Of a stretch of DNA of 64,000 bases, positions 16,969 through 25,699 are shown in pieces (the stretch's first letter is position 1; every line of letters starts with the position of its first letter). Source of the DNA: Nocardia iowensis (GTDB taxonomy: Bacteria > Actinomycetota > Actinomycetes > Mycobacteriales > Mycobacteriaceae); assembly GCF_019222765.1 (NCBI RefSeq), contig NZ_CP078145.1:4526001-4590000 (forward strand), given 5' to 3'. The position numbers were made by a program, and so were the translations under genes. Under the pieces are notes generated by a model that had not been told where the DNA came from, searched no databases, and saw only the letters and a list, made by a program, of their open reading frames with translations.

Positions 16969-17487
16969 GTGTCGAGTGGGACTTGGTCGGGCAAGCTCCA
17001 GGCGTTGTGTGCGTCGATGTGGGCCGCCTCGTGCAGCCAGCGGCTCATACACCGGGTCGGCCAATCGCGTACCGTTTCGTCGCCGTGGCGAGAGAGTTGC
17101 GGGCGTAGCGGCGGGACTGGGGGGCGTGCCGGGACTGCGCGACGGATATGCCAGCTCAACCGCGTGGCGGGACCCGATCGTTCCGCCCGTCGCCGCGCGA
17201 ACTCACGACCTCCATCGTGCGCCACTCGCGGGCCAGTAGTGGAGTTGCTGCCCGCCGAGTGGGACCTCGCCGCGTCGGATGTCGAGTGGGAGCGCGGTGG
17301 TGTCCCGTTCGACGGCTGGGGTGGGGCCTGGCCGGGGCCGGGGTTTAGCGGCGGATTGGGAGGGCCAGTATCTTCGGCCCGCTGGAGCGGTCCGTGGCGG
17401 AACAGCCGGACCTGCGAGGGTTGGGTGCCCGTTCAGCGCGACGTCGGCTGGGTGTCAATGGCAAGCTTGGCGAATGGTGATCACAGA
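16969..17487 (+). other. 519-base stretch without a convincing gene
   Basis: Several frames are open here but none is recognisable. In the frame of the downstream SDR gene the segment 17239-17487 is open and Trp/Gly-rich (AEWDLAASDVEWERGGVPFDGW...). On the minus strand about 17050-16980 reads RDWPTRCMSRWLHEAAHIDAH, which looks like a protein fragment. Both could be remnants of deleted genes. I see no terminator or repeat. Confidence 0.35.
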
Positions 17488-18225
17488 ATGAGCCGGGGCG
17501 TGTTGGTAACGGGGGCTTCGCGGGGGATCGGGCGGGCAATTGCGCTGGCGTTCGCGGAGATCGGTGATCGGGTGGCGGTGCACTACTCGTCCAGTCGTGA
17601 CGATGGTGACGAGACCTTGCGTGGGTTGCCGGGGGAGGGTCATGTACTCGTCGGCGGCGATATCAGGTCGCCGGAGGCTGTCGCGGAGATCGTCGGCGCT
17701 GCCGTGGACGGGCTCGGCACGGTGGACGTGCTGGTCAACAATGCGGCGGTGAACATCGCGCATCCGGTGGCGGACACCGACTACGCGGAGTGGCAGCGGG
17801 TGTGGCGGGAAACCATGGACGTCAACGTGTTCGGGACGGCGAATATGTCCTACTGCGTCGCCCGGCACATGATCGACAAAGGTGTCGCGGGGCGGATTGT
17901 GAACATCGGCTCGCGCGGCGCGTTCCGCGGCGAGCCCGAGTACACCGGCTACGGCGCCAGCAAAGCCGCCGTGCACGCGCTGGGGCAGTCGCTCGCGGTC
18001 GAGTTGGCGCCCTATGGGATTGCGGTCGCCTCCGTGGCACCAGGTTTCGTCGCCACCGAGCGGGTGGTGCACCGCGTCACCGATGAGGTCCGCGCCCAGA
18101 GCCCCTTCGGTCGCGTTGCAGCCCCGGAGGAAATCGCTTCTGCCGTGCGCTATCTCGCGTCACCGGAAGCGACGTGGACCTCCGGGTCTGTCTTGAACGT
18201 CAATGGCGCCTCGTATTTGCACTGA
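17488..18225 (+). CDS. Short-chain dehydrogenase/reductase
   Basis: A 245-residue classical SDR (FabG-like) NAD(P)-dependent oxidoreductase. The coenzyme motif TGASRGIGRAIAL is at residues 8-20, NNAA at about 84-87, and the catalytic Ser in VNIGSRGAF and Tyr/Lys in YTGYGASKAA are intact. VAPGFVATERV follows. The frame is open far upstream, but ATG 17488 gives the usual start directly before the Rossmann motif. The Ser of G-S-R-G at position 15 of the motif hints at NADP(H). Substrate unknown. It is followed by the MmpL remnant and a second SDR. Confidence 0.88.
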   Translation: MSRGVLVTGASRGIGRAIALAFAEIGDRVAVHYSSSRDDGDETLRGLPGEGHVLVGGDIRSPEAVAEIVGAAVDGLGTVDVLVNNAAVNIAHPVADTDYAEWQRVWRETMDVNVFGTANMSYCVARHMIDKGVAGRIVNIGSRGAFRGEPEYTGYGASKAAVHALGQSLAVELAPYGIAVASVAPGFVATERVVHRVTDEVRAQSPFGRVAAPEEIASAVRYLASPEATWTSGSVLNVNGASYLH

Positions 18226-18289
18226 CCAACAGCGGTAGACAGTTGCGGGTAAACGCCGCTCTGCCAACGCCTGGGCGGTGACCTGATAC

Positions 18290-18470
18290 GGCGGCGTGTG
18301 CGTCGGCGAGGATCGGTTCGCTGAGTCCGACGCGTTGTTGCACATGCTGCACCCAGGCGGGCGCCCACCAGCAGTGGTCGCCGAGCAGTTTCATCACGGC
18401 GGGGACGAGCAGCATCCGCAGGATGGTGGCGTCGACGAACAGCGCGGCGTGATCGAATACTGAGGTTCCG
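18290..18470 (-). pseudogene. Remnant of an MmpL-type transporter (C-terminal part only)
   Basis: Read on the minus strand, about 60 residues (VFDHAALFVDATILRMLLVPA, then LLGDHCWWAPAW and VQQRVGLSEP) match the last transmembrane helix and tail of MMPL/RND lipid exporters, where D-A-T-x-x-R-M-L-L-V-P-A is a hallmark. Nothing of the preceding 700 or more residues is present: upstream the frame runs into the start of the next SDR gene. It is therefore a deletion relic. The rest of the 18226-18593 gap holds nothing else I recognise. Confidence 0.7.
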
Positions 18471-18593
18471 CGGTGACGGGTCGTCTTAGGTAGCCGGAGG
18501 CGACGCCCGCTGGGATCACGTTGTCCAAGCGGCGATCCTGACATCACCGCCACCCTTTCGCTCATCCAATCGGCGGGTGGGTATACGCCTGGC

Positions 18594-19358
18594 ATGATCG
18601 AATACATGGTGGTTCCGCAGCGGCAGGTGGCGTTGGTGACGGGGAGTTCACGTGGGTTGGGTAGCGCGGTCGCGCACCGGCTCGCCGCCGATGGGATGGC
18701 TGTCGCCGTCAACGGTTTACGGGACGAGAAGGTGCAGGCTGTGGCGCGCGATATCCGCGATAAAGGCGGTGTCGCCGAAGCGTTTTCGGCCGACGTCACC
18801 GACGAGCATCAGGTACGCGAGCTCGTCGCGGCGATCACCGAACGCTTCGGTCCGGTCGATGTGTTGGTGTTTAATGCGACCGGGCCCCAACCGGAAGCGC
18901 CGCTGACCGATGTCGCATGGTCGGACCATCTGGGGCAACTCGACTTCTTCGTCAAAAGCCCTATCCTCCTCGGCCACCAGATAATCCCCGGTATGCAGGA
19001 ACGCCGCTACGGCCGCATCGTGCACGTCGACTCCGAGGTCGCCGACCGCCCACCGCCGGGCCGCTCCGCCTACGCCACCGCCAAACACGCCCAGATCGGC
19101 CTCACCCGCAGTTGGGCCAGCGAACTCGCCCCGTTCGGCATCACCGTGAACACAGTCGCACCTGGCTTCATCCCCGTCGAGCGCCACACCGACGTCCCTG
19201 ACACCACCCGAGACGCCTACCTCGCCACGGTCCCGATCGGCCGCTTGGGGATCCCCGATGACATCGCCAACGCAGTGAGCTTCTTCGCCTCACCCCAAGC
19301 CTCGTTCGTCACCGGCCAACGCCTCGTCATAGACGGCGGGCGCAGCCTCACCGCCTGA
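18594..19358 (+). CDS. Short-chain dehydrogenase/reductase
   Basis: A 254-residue SDR: coenzyme motif TGSSRGLGSAVAHRLA (about residues 16-31), NATGP in place of NNAG, catalytic Ser in HVDSEVAD and Tyr/Lys in YATAKHA, then VAPGFIPVERH and a C-terminal GQRLVIDGGRSLTA. It is clearly homologous to, but well diverged from, the SDR at 17488, so the two are not a recent duplication. Either ATG 18594 or ATG 18606 could be the start. The former is used. Substrate unknown. Confidence 0.86.
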   Translation: MIEYMVVPQRQVALVTGSSRGLGSAVAHRLAADGMAVAVNGLRDEKVQAVARDIRDKGGVAEAFSADVTDEHQVRELVAAITERFGPVDVLVFNATGPQPEAPLTDVAWSDHLGQLDFFVKSPILLGHQIIPGMQERRYGRIVHVDSEVADRPPPGRSAYATAKHAQIGLTRSWASELAPFGITVNTVAPGFIPVERHTDVPDTTRDAYLATVPIGRLGIPDDIANAVSFFASPQASFVTGQRLVIDGGRSLTA

Positions 19359-19548
19359 CCCACCCCGCGAAATCGACCCGCTCTTGTTCGCCCCTCGAGG
19401 TTTCGACCTCTGGGGGTGCGCTGTCCCGTCAGCGATCACGATCAGCGGGACATGGTGGTGGCAAAAGGGGTAGTCGTAGCATCCGCCGAAAATCGGGCGG
19501 ATATGGCGTAGCTCGTGTCGATGTGCGAATTCGACTGCTCGCCTGTGC

Positions 19549-19893
19549 TCAGTCACCAGCTTGACCCCCGGCAGTGGCGGAGCTGGTCAGCCATTCCTCT
19601 GCGAAGCCGGGCGGCACGAGCACGGGCATCCGGTCGTGGACGTCCGCGATGTGCGCGGCCGCGGCGTGCATGACGAGGCTGTAGCAGACGAACTCTGCGC
19701 CGTCCTCGGTGCGTCCGGGTCGGGCGACGGCCGCCAGGCCAAGCAGCTCGGCGTCGGGTAGTGCGAGGTGGTGCCAGAGCTTCTGTGGCTTCTGCATTTC
19801 GCGCCAGTAGGACGCGGGCACGATGGCCCGCTGTGGGAGCGGGCCGCGGCCGCGGGCTAGGCGCTCCGATCGAGAGTTGATCGACGGGAACAT
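19549..19893 (-). pseudogene. Truncated SRAP (SOS-associated, HMCES/YedK-like) peptidase
   Basis: About 115 residues match the second half of the SRAP domain: the N-A-R-x-E-like SINSRSERLA, then LPQRAIVPASYWRE (family: R-C-x-x-P-x-x-G-F-Y-E-W), LLGLAAVA, and HDRMPVLVPPGFAEEWL. SRAP proteins bond covalently to abasic sites through Cys2 and need the N-terminal third of the domain. That part is absent here, and the segment upstream (19894-20100) does not encode it in any frame. I therefore call it a 5'-truncated, inactive copy. The region 19359-19548 next to it has only a short Cys/His-containing frame that I cannot assign. Confidence 0.65.
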
Positions 19894-19901
19894 GTCGATT
19901 C

Positions 19902-20090
19902 TCACTCGACCTGCGAAAGTCTCACCAGATCCGGAAATCCGCGGGCGAGCCTCCTGAGCACGGGCATGGCCACGTCCAGCAGGTGGATCCCCTCGACGCT
20001 GGGCGCGTGGCGTTCGAGGACGTCGATCCGGTTCGCGAGTTCGTCTCGTAGCCGGGGAAACGGAACTTCGAAATGCGGTCCGGCCTCGTG
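19902..20090 (-). pseudogene. Possible fragment of an unidentified gene
   Basis: On the minus strand about 55 residues with a natural-looking composition (FPRLRDELANRIDVLERH, then LLDVAMPVLRRLARGFPDLV) end in a stop at 19902. I do not recognise the family. Upstream of about 20100 the frame loses coding character, so this may be the 3' end of a deleted gene. The remainder of 20091-20454 holds nothing I can name. Confidence 0.3.
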
Positions 20091-20454
20091 TAGACGGCAC
20101 CCCTCACGCGACGCTGGGCTGACGGTGTCGAACTGACGGCCACGTCGCAGGATTGGCTGATCGTCTCGGTGGGGCCGCCGCCCAGGCCGGCGGTGGGCGC
20201 GGTCAGGAGTCTTCGGACTCGGCCCGGTCGTCGCCCGCTCTACTTGAGGCGACACCGGACCGCAAGTGCCGATCAACGGAACTCGGCTATCGGAGTACGC
20301 GGTAGTCGTAGGTGGACCTCGCTGGCGAAGGCCCCCTGGCCCTCCTGGTAGTGGTTGCGGTGATCGCCTGGGCTCGTAGATTAGATCCAGTAACTCAATC
20401 CTGATCGACATGCTCCGACGGTGACGACCACGCATCGGGATATGGAGAGAAGCA

Positions 20455-21270
20455 GTGAACGAGATGACACTTCGTGTGACGTCCGCCGACGGTACGAGGA
20501 TCGCCTACGACCGGAAAGGCACTGGCCCGGCGGTGATCCTCGTCGGCGGCACCCTAGACGACGGCGCTGAGAACGCGCCGCTGGCCCGGCTCCTTGCCAA
20601 CCATTTCACGGTCTACAACTACGCACGACGCGGCCGGGGCGCCAGCGGTAATACACCGCCGTACGCGGTTGCGCGGGAGGTGGAAGACCTCGACGCGCTG
20701 ATTGCGACAGCCGGCGGCTCAGCTCACGTGTACGGCGCCTCATCTGGCGGCGCCCTCGCGCTGGAGGCAGCAGCGGCAGGTTCGGCGATCGACAAGATCG
20801 CGGTGTGGGATGTGCCGTACGTGATCGGGGACGACCTGTGGCCGAGGTTCAACCAGTACCTCGCGGACACCCACGAGGCATACAAAGCCGGCCGGGACGA
20901 GGAGCTCCTGGAACTGTTCATGAGGCTTACCGGCGGACCCGACGCGGACATCGCGGCTGGCAAACAGCACCCGATGTGGGCCTCGTCCGTCGCGCTCGCC
21001 CACACGCTCGTCAAAGACGCCGTGATCCTCAATGACTACAAGATCCCCACGAACCGACTTGCCCGCATCACTCAGTCGGTCCTGGTGACCACCGAGGGTC
21101 CGACCACCGAGCCCCAGTTCGCAGGCCTCCCGACCGACTTCTTCGACCGCGCCGCGAAAGCGATAACCGCTGCCACACCCCAGACCGAACGACACACGCT
21201 CGACGGGCAGGGACACGTCGTCGCCCCCGAACTCATGGCCCGTGTACTGAAGACGTTCTTCAACCAGTAA
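20455..21270 (+). CDS. Alpha/beta hydrolase
   Basis: A 271-residue alpha/beta hydrolase. ILVGGTLDDGAENAPLARLL is the first strand and oxyanion loop, YGASSGGALALEAAA holds the nucleophile Ser (about residue 99), and LDGQGHVVAPELMA the catalytic His (about 257). This subgroup (GTG start, GGTLDDG near residue 29) is common in actinobacteria and often annotated as a hydrolase of unknown substrate. The GTG at 20455 follows GGAGAGAAG-like purines that serve as ribosome-binding site. Its stop at 21270 abuts the degraded ArsR-rhodanese reading frame. Confidence 0.88.
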   Translation: MNEMTLRVTSADGTRIAYDRKGTGPAVILVGGTLDDGAENAPLARLLANHFTVYNYARRGRGASGNTPPYAVAREVEDLDALIATAGGSAHVYGASSGGALALEAAAAGSAIDKIAVWDVPYVIGDDLWPRFNQYLADTHEAYKAGRDEELLELFMRLTGGPDADIAAGKQHPMWASSVALAHTLVKDAVILNDYKIPTNRLARITQSVLVTTEGPTTEPQFAGLPTDFFDRAAKAITAATPQTERHTLDGQGHVVAPELMARVLKTFFNQ

Positions 21271-21271
21271 C

Positions 21272-21703
21272 CCGTTCCTGAACCTGCTCGCCCAGGGCGA
21301 GCGCACCGTCGACGCCATCGCGCACGCCACCGGCCAGAACGTGACCACCGCCTCGGCGAACCTGCAATCGCTCAAGTCCGGCGGCCTGGTCGAAGCCCGC
21401 CGCGAGGGCACCCGTCAGATCTACCGCCACGACGCCGGTGAGATCACCCTGATCGACGTGCGCCCGCACGAGGAATACGACGCCGGTCATATCCCTGGGG
21501 CGATCAGCGTCCCCCTCGCCGAGCTGGCCGCGCGCCTGGCCGAGCTGCCCGCCGATCGCGACATAGTCGCCTACTGTCGCGGGACCTACTGCGTGATGGC
21601 ACCGGACGCGGTCCGCATCGCGCAGTCCTCGGGACGGCAGGTCAAACGCCTCGACGAAGGCATGCTCGAATGGGCCCTGGCCGGGCTGCCGGTGGACCGC
21701 TAG
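21272..21703 (+). pseudogene. Degraded ArsR-rhodanese fusion gene
   Basis: The reading frame encodes part of an ArsR winged helix (NLLAQGERTVDAIAHATGQN, LQSLKSGGLVEARREGTRQIYR) joined to a rhodanese domain (ITLIDVRPHEEYDAGHIPGA, CRGTYCVMAPDA, ending LEWALAGLPVDR). In intact family members about 25 residues precede this helix and about 50 residues of linker separate the two domains. Here both are missing and no good start codon precedes the HTH: the frame begins at the stop of the hydrolase. The active-site Cys of the rhodanese loop (YCRGTYC) survives. It is most likely a pseudogene with two deletions, though a short product from GTG 21341 is possible. Confidence 0.65.
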
Positions 21704-21734
21704 CCCGGAAGATCGCGCGGCGGGAGTGGGTCGA

Positions 21735-21872
21735 AAACGATCGTTTCTGTCCCACAACGGCTTCCGCCGGGCACCGGCACGCCGCCCAGGTCGCCACCGA
21801 CCCGATTCGGGTCAGAACCCGTGTGCGGAATCTACGAGACGAAACCCCGGGTGTCGGCCCTTTATGGGACAG
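21735..21872. promoter_or_regulatory. Possible resolvase res/promoter region
   Basis: This 138-base stretch before the resolvase fragment contains a perfect 12-base palindrome AAACGATCGTTT (21735-21746) and an inverted pair CTGTCCCACAACGG (21747-21760) / CCTTTATGGGACAG (21859-21872) matching at 12 of 14 positions. Spacing and location directly upstream of a serine recombinase gene resemble a multi-site res region. This is inference. Confidence 0.4.
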
Positions 21873-21879
21873 TTCCGGC

Positions 21880-22050
21880 ATGGCTCGGTTCGGGTACGCG
21901 CAGGTGTCCACGCGAGGGCAGAAAGACGACTCCCAGATCGACGCGCTCACCGCGGCTGGGTGCGAACGGATCTGGGTGGACAAGGCATCGGGCAAGCTGG
22001 CGCGGCGCCCGGAGTGGGACAAATGCTTCGAATACCTGCGTCGCGGTGAC
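21880..22050 (+). pseudogene. Truncated serine resolvase, probably Tn3-type relic
   Basis: The first ~57 residues are the start of a serine recombinase catalytic domain: FGYAQVSTRGQ (nucleophile Ser near residue 9), QIDALTAAGCERIWVDKASG, and WDKCFEYLRRGD. The next expected block (V-V-x-x-L-D-R-L-G-R) is absent and the frame becomes unrelated. Just beyond, on the minus strand near 22090, the sequence FVATRMFADEELERLRG resembles the N-terminus of actinobacterial Tn3-family transposases, also cut off at the same junction. A rearranged transposon relic explains both. The rest of 22110-22300 shows nothing else. Confidence 0.6.
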
Positions 22051-22305
22051 GAATTCCCCGCAGACGCTCCAACTCCTCGTCCGCGAACATCCGCGTCGCC
22101 ACGAACCCCAGCCTCCACCAACGCCGAACAACAACATCACCGGCAGCCAAGCACCAACCCGCCGACGACGCATGTCGAACCCGGAAACTGTTGCCTACCA
22201 GGCACCTACGCCATATACGCCCGATTTTCGGCGAATGCTACGGCTACCCCCAAAGTCCGAGAAGGCCCACGTGATGTCCCGTTTGATCATGAAAGGGGAA
22301 GGGGT

Positions 22306-22338
22306 GAGCCGCACACCCGGGGACGGGGTGTGCGGCTC
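22306..22338. terminator. Terminator of the nuo operon
   Basis: GAGCCGCACACCC (22306-22318) pairs perfectly over 13 bases with GGGTGTGCGGCTC (22326-22338) around a 7-base loop, 27 bases after the nuoN stop. On the transcribed strand it is followed by a C/T-rich tract. This is the strongest stem in the region and marks the operon end. Confidence 0.78.
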
Positions 22339-22364
22339 GGGGGTGGTGGCTGGGGAACGGGTCC

Positions 22365-23990
22365 TCAGCGGACGAAGGTTGAAGCGCGGTCTGCCAAGTC
22401 GAGCAGCAGTTGGGGGAGGATGCCGAGGAGGATGGTGGCTCCGGCGCCGAAGGCGATTACGGCGGTGGTGAGGAAGGGGGTCACGATTATGGGGGCGTCG
22501 GTGGGTGGGTCGGTGAAGAACATGAGGACGATTACGCGGATGTAGAAGAACGCGGCGATGGCGCTGCAGATGACGCCGACGATTACCAGTGGGGTGGCCT
22601 CGCCTGCGGCGGCGGCTTCGAAAACGGCGAACTTGCTGACGAATCCGCTGGTGAGGGGCAGGCCGGCGAAGGACAGCAGGAACAGCGCGAAAACGCTGGC
22701 CAGCCAGGGGGAGCGGCGACCGAGGCCGGCCCATTGGGACAGTGTGGTGGCTTCGTCGCCCGCGGCATCGCGCACGAGGCTGACGACGGCGAAGGCGCCG
22801 ACAGTACCGACGCCGTAGGCGACGAGGTAGAACAGCACCGCCGAGACGCCCTTGTCGTTCGCGGCGACCAAACCGGTCAGGATGAAACCGGCATGGGCGA
22901 CAGAGGAATACGCGAGCATCCGCTTGACGTCGGTCTGCGTGATGGCCATGACCGCGCCCACCGCCATGGTGGCGATGGCGATGGCGGCCAGCACCGGACG
23001 CCAGTCGTCGCGCAGCCCGGGCACCGCGATGTGCAGCACGCGCAACAAAGCACCGACTGCGGCGATCTTGGTCGCGGCCGCCATGAACGCCGTAACCGGT
23101 GTCGGCGCACCCTGATACACATCGGGCACCCACGACTGGAACGGCACCGTGCCGATCTTGAACAACAGGCCGACCGCGAGCAGCGCGACGCCGAGCAGCG
23201 CGAGCAGCGCGTTGTCCGGGTGCAGTGCGATGGCATCGGCGATCCCGGCCAGCTCGACGGTCCCCGCCTGCCCGTACAGCAGCGCGACACCGTAGAGGAA
23301 GAACGCCGACGAAAACGCGCCGAGCAGGAAGTACTTCAGCGCCGCTTCCTGGGACAGCAACCGCTTGCGCCGCGCGAGCCCGCACAGCAGATACAGCGGC
23401 AACGACAGCACCTCGAGCGCGACGAACATGGTGAGCAGATCATTGGACGCCGGGAACAACAGCAACCCGCCGACCGCGAGCAGCGTCAACGGGAACACCT
23501 CGGTCGTCGCGATACCCGCACGAAGCGCGACCCGCTCCATCGAGCTACCCGGCACCGAAGACGCCTGCGGGGTAAACGCATCCACCCCACGCCCCAGCGT
23601 CGCCGCCGCCACGCTCCAGGTGCCGGGCCCACTGCGCGCCGCGACCCGAGGCTCGGCACCACGCTCGGCCATGAACAGCACCCCGAGGATCGACACCATC
23701 AAAATGGTGCCCTGCAAGAACAGCGTGACCCCGTCGATAGCGACCGCGCCGACCACCGCGGTCGCCTCGGTCCCCGCCAACCGCACCACCGCGACCAACG
23801 CGGCGATCAGCCCGAGGAGGCTCAGCAGCACCTGCGCGCCGAACCGGAACCGCCGCCCCATGAACGCCTCGACCAGCACGCTGATCACCGCGACGCCGAA
23901 GACGATGAGCATCGGCGAAAGCAGCCCGTATTCGATGCTCGGCGCCGGAATGGCTGCGGCGAGCGTTGTTCCGTAGTCCAAGGAAGTCAC
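22365..23990 (-). CDS. nuoN: NADH-quinone oxidoreductase subunit N
   Basis: A 541-residue membrane-arm subunit of respiratory complex I, one of three antiporter-like proton channels. About 14 hydrophobic helices are visible. The conserved Lys region GLLFKIGTVPFQSWVPDVYQGAPTPVTAF (TM7-8) and AYSSVAHAGFILTGLVA are intact. It starts at GTG 23990, immediately after the TAA of a small ORF in the same frame (TAAGTG), with GAGGA ten bases upstream. A hydrophilic insert around residues 117-145 lengthens it relative to the E. coli protein, as in mycobacteria. It is the last gene of the operon. Confidence 0.96.
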   Translation of the reverse strand: MTSLDYGTTLAAAIPAPSIEYGLLSPMLIVFGVAVISVLVEAFMGRRFRFGAQVLLSLLGLIAALVAVVRLAGTEATAVVGAVAIDGVTLFLQGTILMVSILGVLFMAERGAEPRVAARSGPGTWSVAAATLGRGVDAFTPQASSVPGSSMERVALRAGIATTEVFPLTLLAVGGLLLFPASNDLLTMFVALEVLSLPLYLLCGLARRKRLLSQEAALKYFLLGAFSSAFFLYGVALLYGQAGTVELAGIADAIALHPDNALLALLGVALLAVGLLFKIGTVPFQSWVPDVYQGAPTPVTAFMAAATKIAAVGALLRVLHIAVPGLRDDWRPVLAAIAIATMAVGAVMAITQTDVKRMLAYSSVAHAGFILTGLVAANDKGVSAVLFYLVAYGVGTVGAFAVVSLVRDAAGDEATTLSQWAGLGRRSPWLASVFALFLLSFAGLPLTSGFVSKFAVFEAAAAGEATPLVIVGVICSAIAAFFYIRVIVLMFFTDPPTDAPIIVTPFLTTAVIAFGAGATILLGILPQLLLDLADRASTFVR

Positions 23991-24074
23991 TTAGGCCGTC
24001 CTCGAGAAGGAGATCACGGTGGCGAGGCCCGCCGCGATGCGGGCGATGGCGACGCGAACACTGGTGCGACTCAT
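23991..24074 (-). CDS. 27-residue small ORF between nuoM and nuoN
   Basis: An ATG at 24074 overlaps the nuoM stop (ATGA) and is preceded by GGAGG nine bases upstream, a ribosome-binding site as good as any in the operon. The ORF encodes 27 residues: a basic start (MSRTSVR), a largely hydrophobic middle (VAIARIAAGLATVISF) and SRTA, ending in TAA directly before the GTG of nuoN. It is in the same frame as nuoN. It may be a real micropeptide of complex I, a translated leader coupling nuoM to nuoN, or an N-terminal nuoN extension closed by a stop. No similar gene between nuoM and nuoN is known to me from other species. Confidence 0.55.
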   Translation of the reverse strand: MSRTSVRVAIARIAAGLATVISFSRTA

Positions 24075-25699
24075 TTGTGGACACCTCCGGGAAGATCGGC
24101 CTTACCCGCCTCGGGCAGCGGCGGCACCGTGGGCACTGGGTCGTGTTTGCCGATGGTCGTCAATGTCTGGCTCACCGCGGGATTGATGAAATCCAGGATC
24201 GGTTTCGGATAGACACCGAGGAAGATCAGCGCCGCGATCAACGGCACCACCACCGCGAGTTCGCGCGGGACCAGGTCGTAGATGCGTTCGCTGCCCTCCT
24301 TGACCGGCCCGGTCATCATCCGCTGGTAGAGCCACAGCACATACAGCGCCGCCAGCACCAGCGCACCGGTCGCGACGACCGCGGCGAACTGGTAGCGGCT
24401 GAATGTGCCGACCAGCACTAGGAATTCACTGATGAACGGCGCGAGGCCGGGCAGCGACAGGGTGGCCAGGCCCGCGATGAAGAAGGTGCCCGCCAGTACC
24501 GGCGCCACCTTCTGCACGCCACCGAAATCGGCGATGACCCGAGTGCCCCGGCGCGACACCAGGAATCCCGCGATCAGGAACAGCGCCGCGGTGGAAATGC
24601 CGTGGTTCACCATGTACAGCGTCGCGCCGGTCTGGCCCTGACTGGTCATCGCGAAGATGCCAAGGATGATGAATCCGAAGTGGGAGATCGAGGTGTAGGC
24701 GATCAACCGCATCACGTCGGTCTGCCCGATGGCCAGCAGCGCACCGTAGACGATGCCGATCACGGCGAGCGTGATCACCAGCGGCGCATAGGTATTCGAC
24801 GCCTCGGGAAACAGCATCAGGCAGTAGCGCAGCATGCCGAAGGTGCCGACCTTGTCGACCACCGCCATCATCAGCACCGCGCTGGACGGTGTCGCGGCGA
24901 CGGCGGCGTCGGGCAGCCAGGTGTGCAGCGGCCAGAGCGGCGCCTTCACCGCGAACGCGAACATGAATCCGAGGAACAGCGCGTTGAGCACCGCCGGTGC
25001 CGCGCCGAGCTGTCCGGAGTTGGCCGCGGCGACCACCGTGCGGAAGTCGAAGGTGCCCGCCGAATCGTCGCCGAGTCCTTCCCGAGCGGTGATCACGTAC
25101 AACCCGATCACCGCGGCCAGCATGATCAGCCCGCCGAACAGGTTGTAGAGCAGGAACTTCACCGCCGCCCGCGACCGCTGCTGCCGCAGCTGCACATCCG
25201 CCGATCGCGGTCCGAAGCCACCGATGAGGAAGTACATCGGAATCAACATGGCTTCGAAGAACACGTAGAACAGCAGGATGTCGAGCGAGATGAAGGAAAC
25301 CAGCACCATGGCCTCGACGAGCAGGGTGAGCGCCACATAGGTATGCGACACCCGCCGTCCGCTGCCGACCTCGCGTTCGTCGTGCCAGCCGGCCAGGATC
25401 AGCAACGGCACCAGCGCGGTGGTGAGCAGCACCAGCACCAGCGCGATCCCGTCCAGCCCGACGGTGTACCCGGCGCCGAACGCCGGAATCCACTCGTGGT
25501 CCTCGACGAACTGGTACTGCGCCCCACCGGGTTCGAAGCGCACCGCCAACACGACGGCGAACGCCAGCACCGCCACCGCCACCACCAACGCCACACAGCG
25601 CGCGAGCAGCCGTTGACTCGCGGGCAGCACCAGTACGACGACCGCACCGAGCACGGGTGCCAACCACAGAGTGGTCAACCAGGGAAAGTCCGTCACCAC
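24071..25699 (-). CDS. nuoM: NADH-quinone oxidoreductase subunit M
   Basis: A 542-residue antiporter-like proton-pumping subunit of complex I. Hallmarks: [12 protein letters not shown] in the N-terminal half, [30 protein letters not shown] with the essential TM7-8 Lys and Pro residues, and [18 protein letters not shown]. Glu in [20 protein letters not shown] corresponds to the conserved TM5 Glu. GTG 25699 or the next GTG (25696) is the start, and the gene overlaps nuoL by several bases. Its stop overlaps the small ORF that precedes nuoN. Confidence 0.97.
   Translation of the reverse strand: MVTDFPWLTTLWLAPVLGAVVVLVLPASQRLLARCVALVVAVAVLAFAVVLAVRFEPGGAQYQFVEDHEWIPAFGAGYTVGLDGIALVLVLLTTALVPLLILAGWHDEREVGSGRRVSHTYVALTLLVEAMVLVSFISLDILLFYVFFEAMLIPMYFLIGGFGPRSADVQLRQQRSRAAVKFLLYNLFGGLIMLAAVIGLYVITAREGLGDDSAGTFDFRTVVAAANSGQLGAAPAVLNALFLGFMFAFAVKAPLWPLHTWLPDAAVAATPSSAVLMMAVVDKVGTFGMLRYCLMLFPEASNTYAPLVITLAVIGIVYGALLAIGQTDVMRLIAYTSISHFGFIILGIFAMTSQGQTGATLYMVNHGISTAALFLIAGFLVSRRGTRVIADFGGVQKVAPVLAGTFFIAGLATLSLPGLAPFISEFLVLVGTFSRYQFAAVVATGALVLAALYVLWLYQRMMTGPVKEGSERIYDLVPRELAVVVPLIAALIFLGVYPKPILDFINPAVSQTLTTIGKHDPVPTVPPLPEAGKADLPGGVHK

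Noticed and set aside
22410..24212. 600-codon plus-strand frame opposite nuoN
   Set aside because: Asp/Glu/Arg/His-rich shadow with no hydrophobic core or motif. nuoN is secure.
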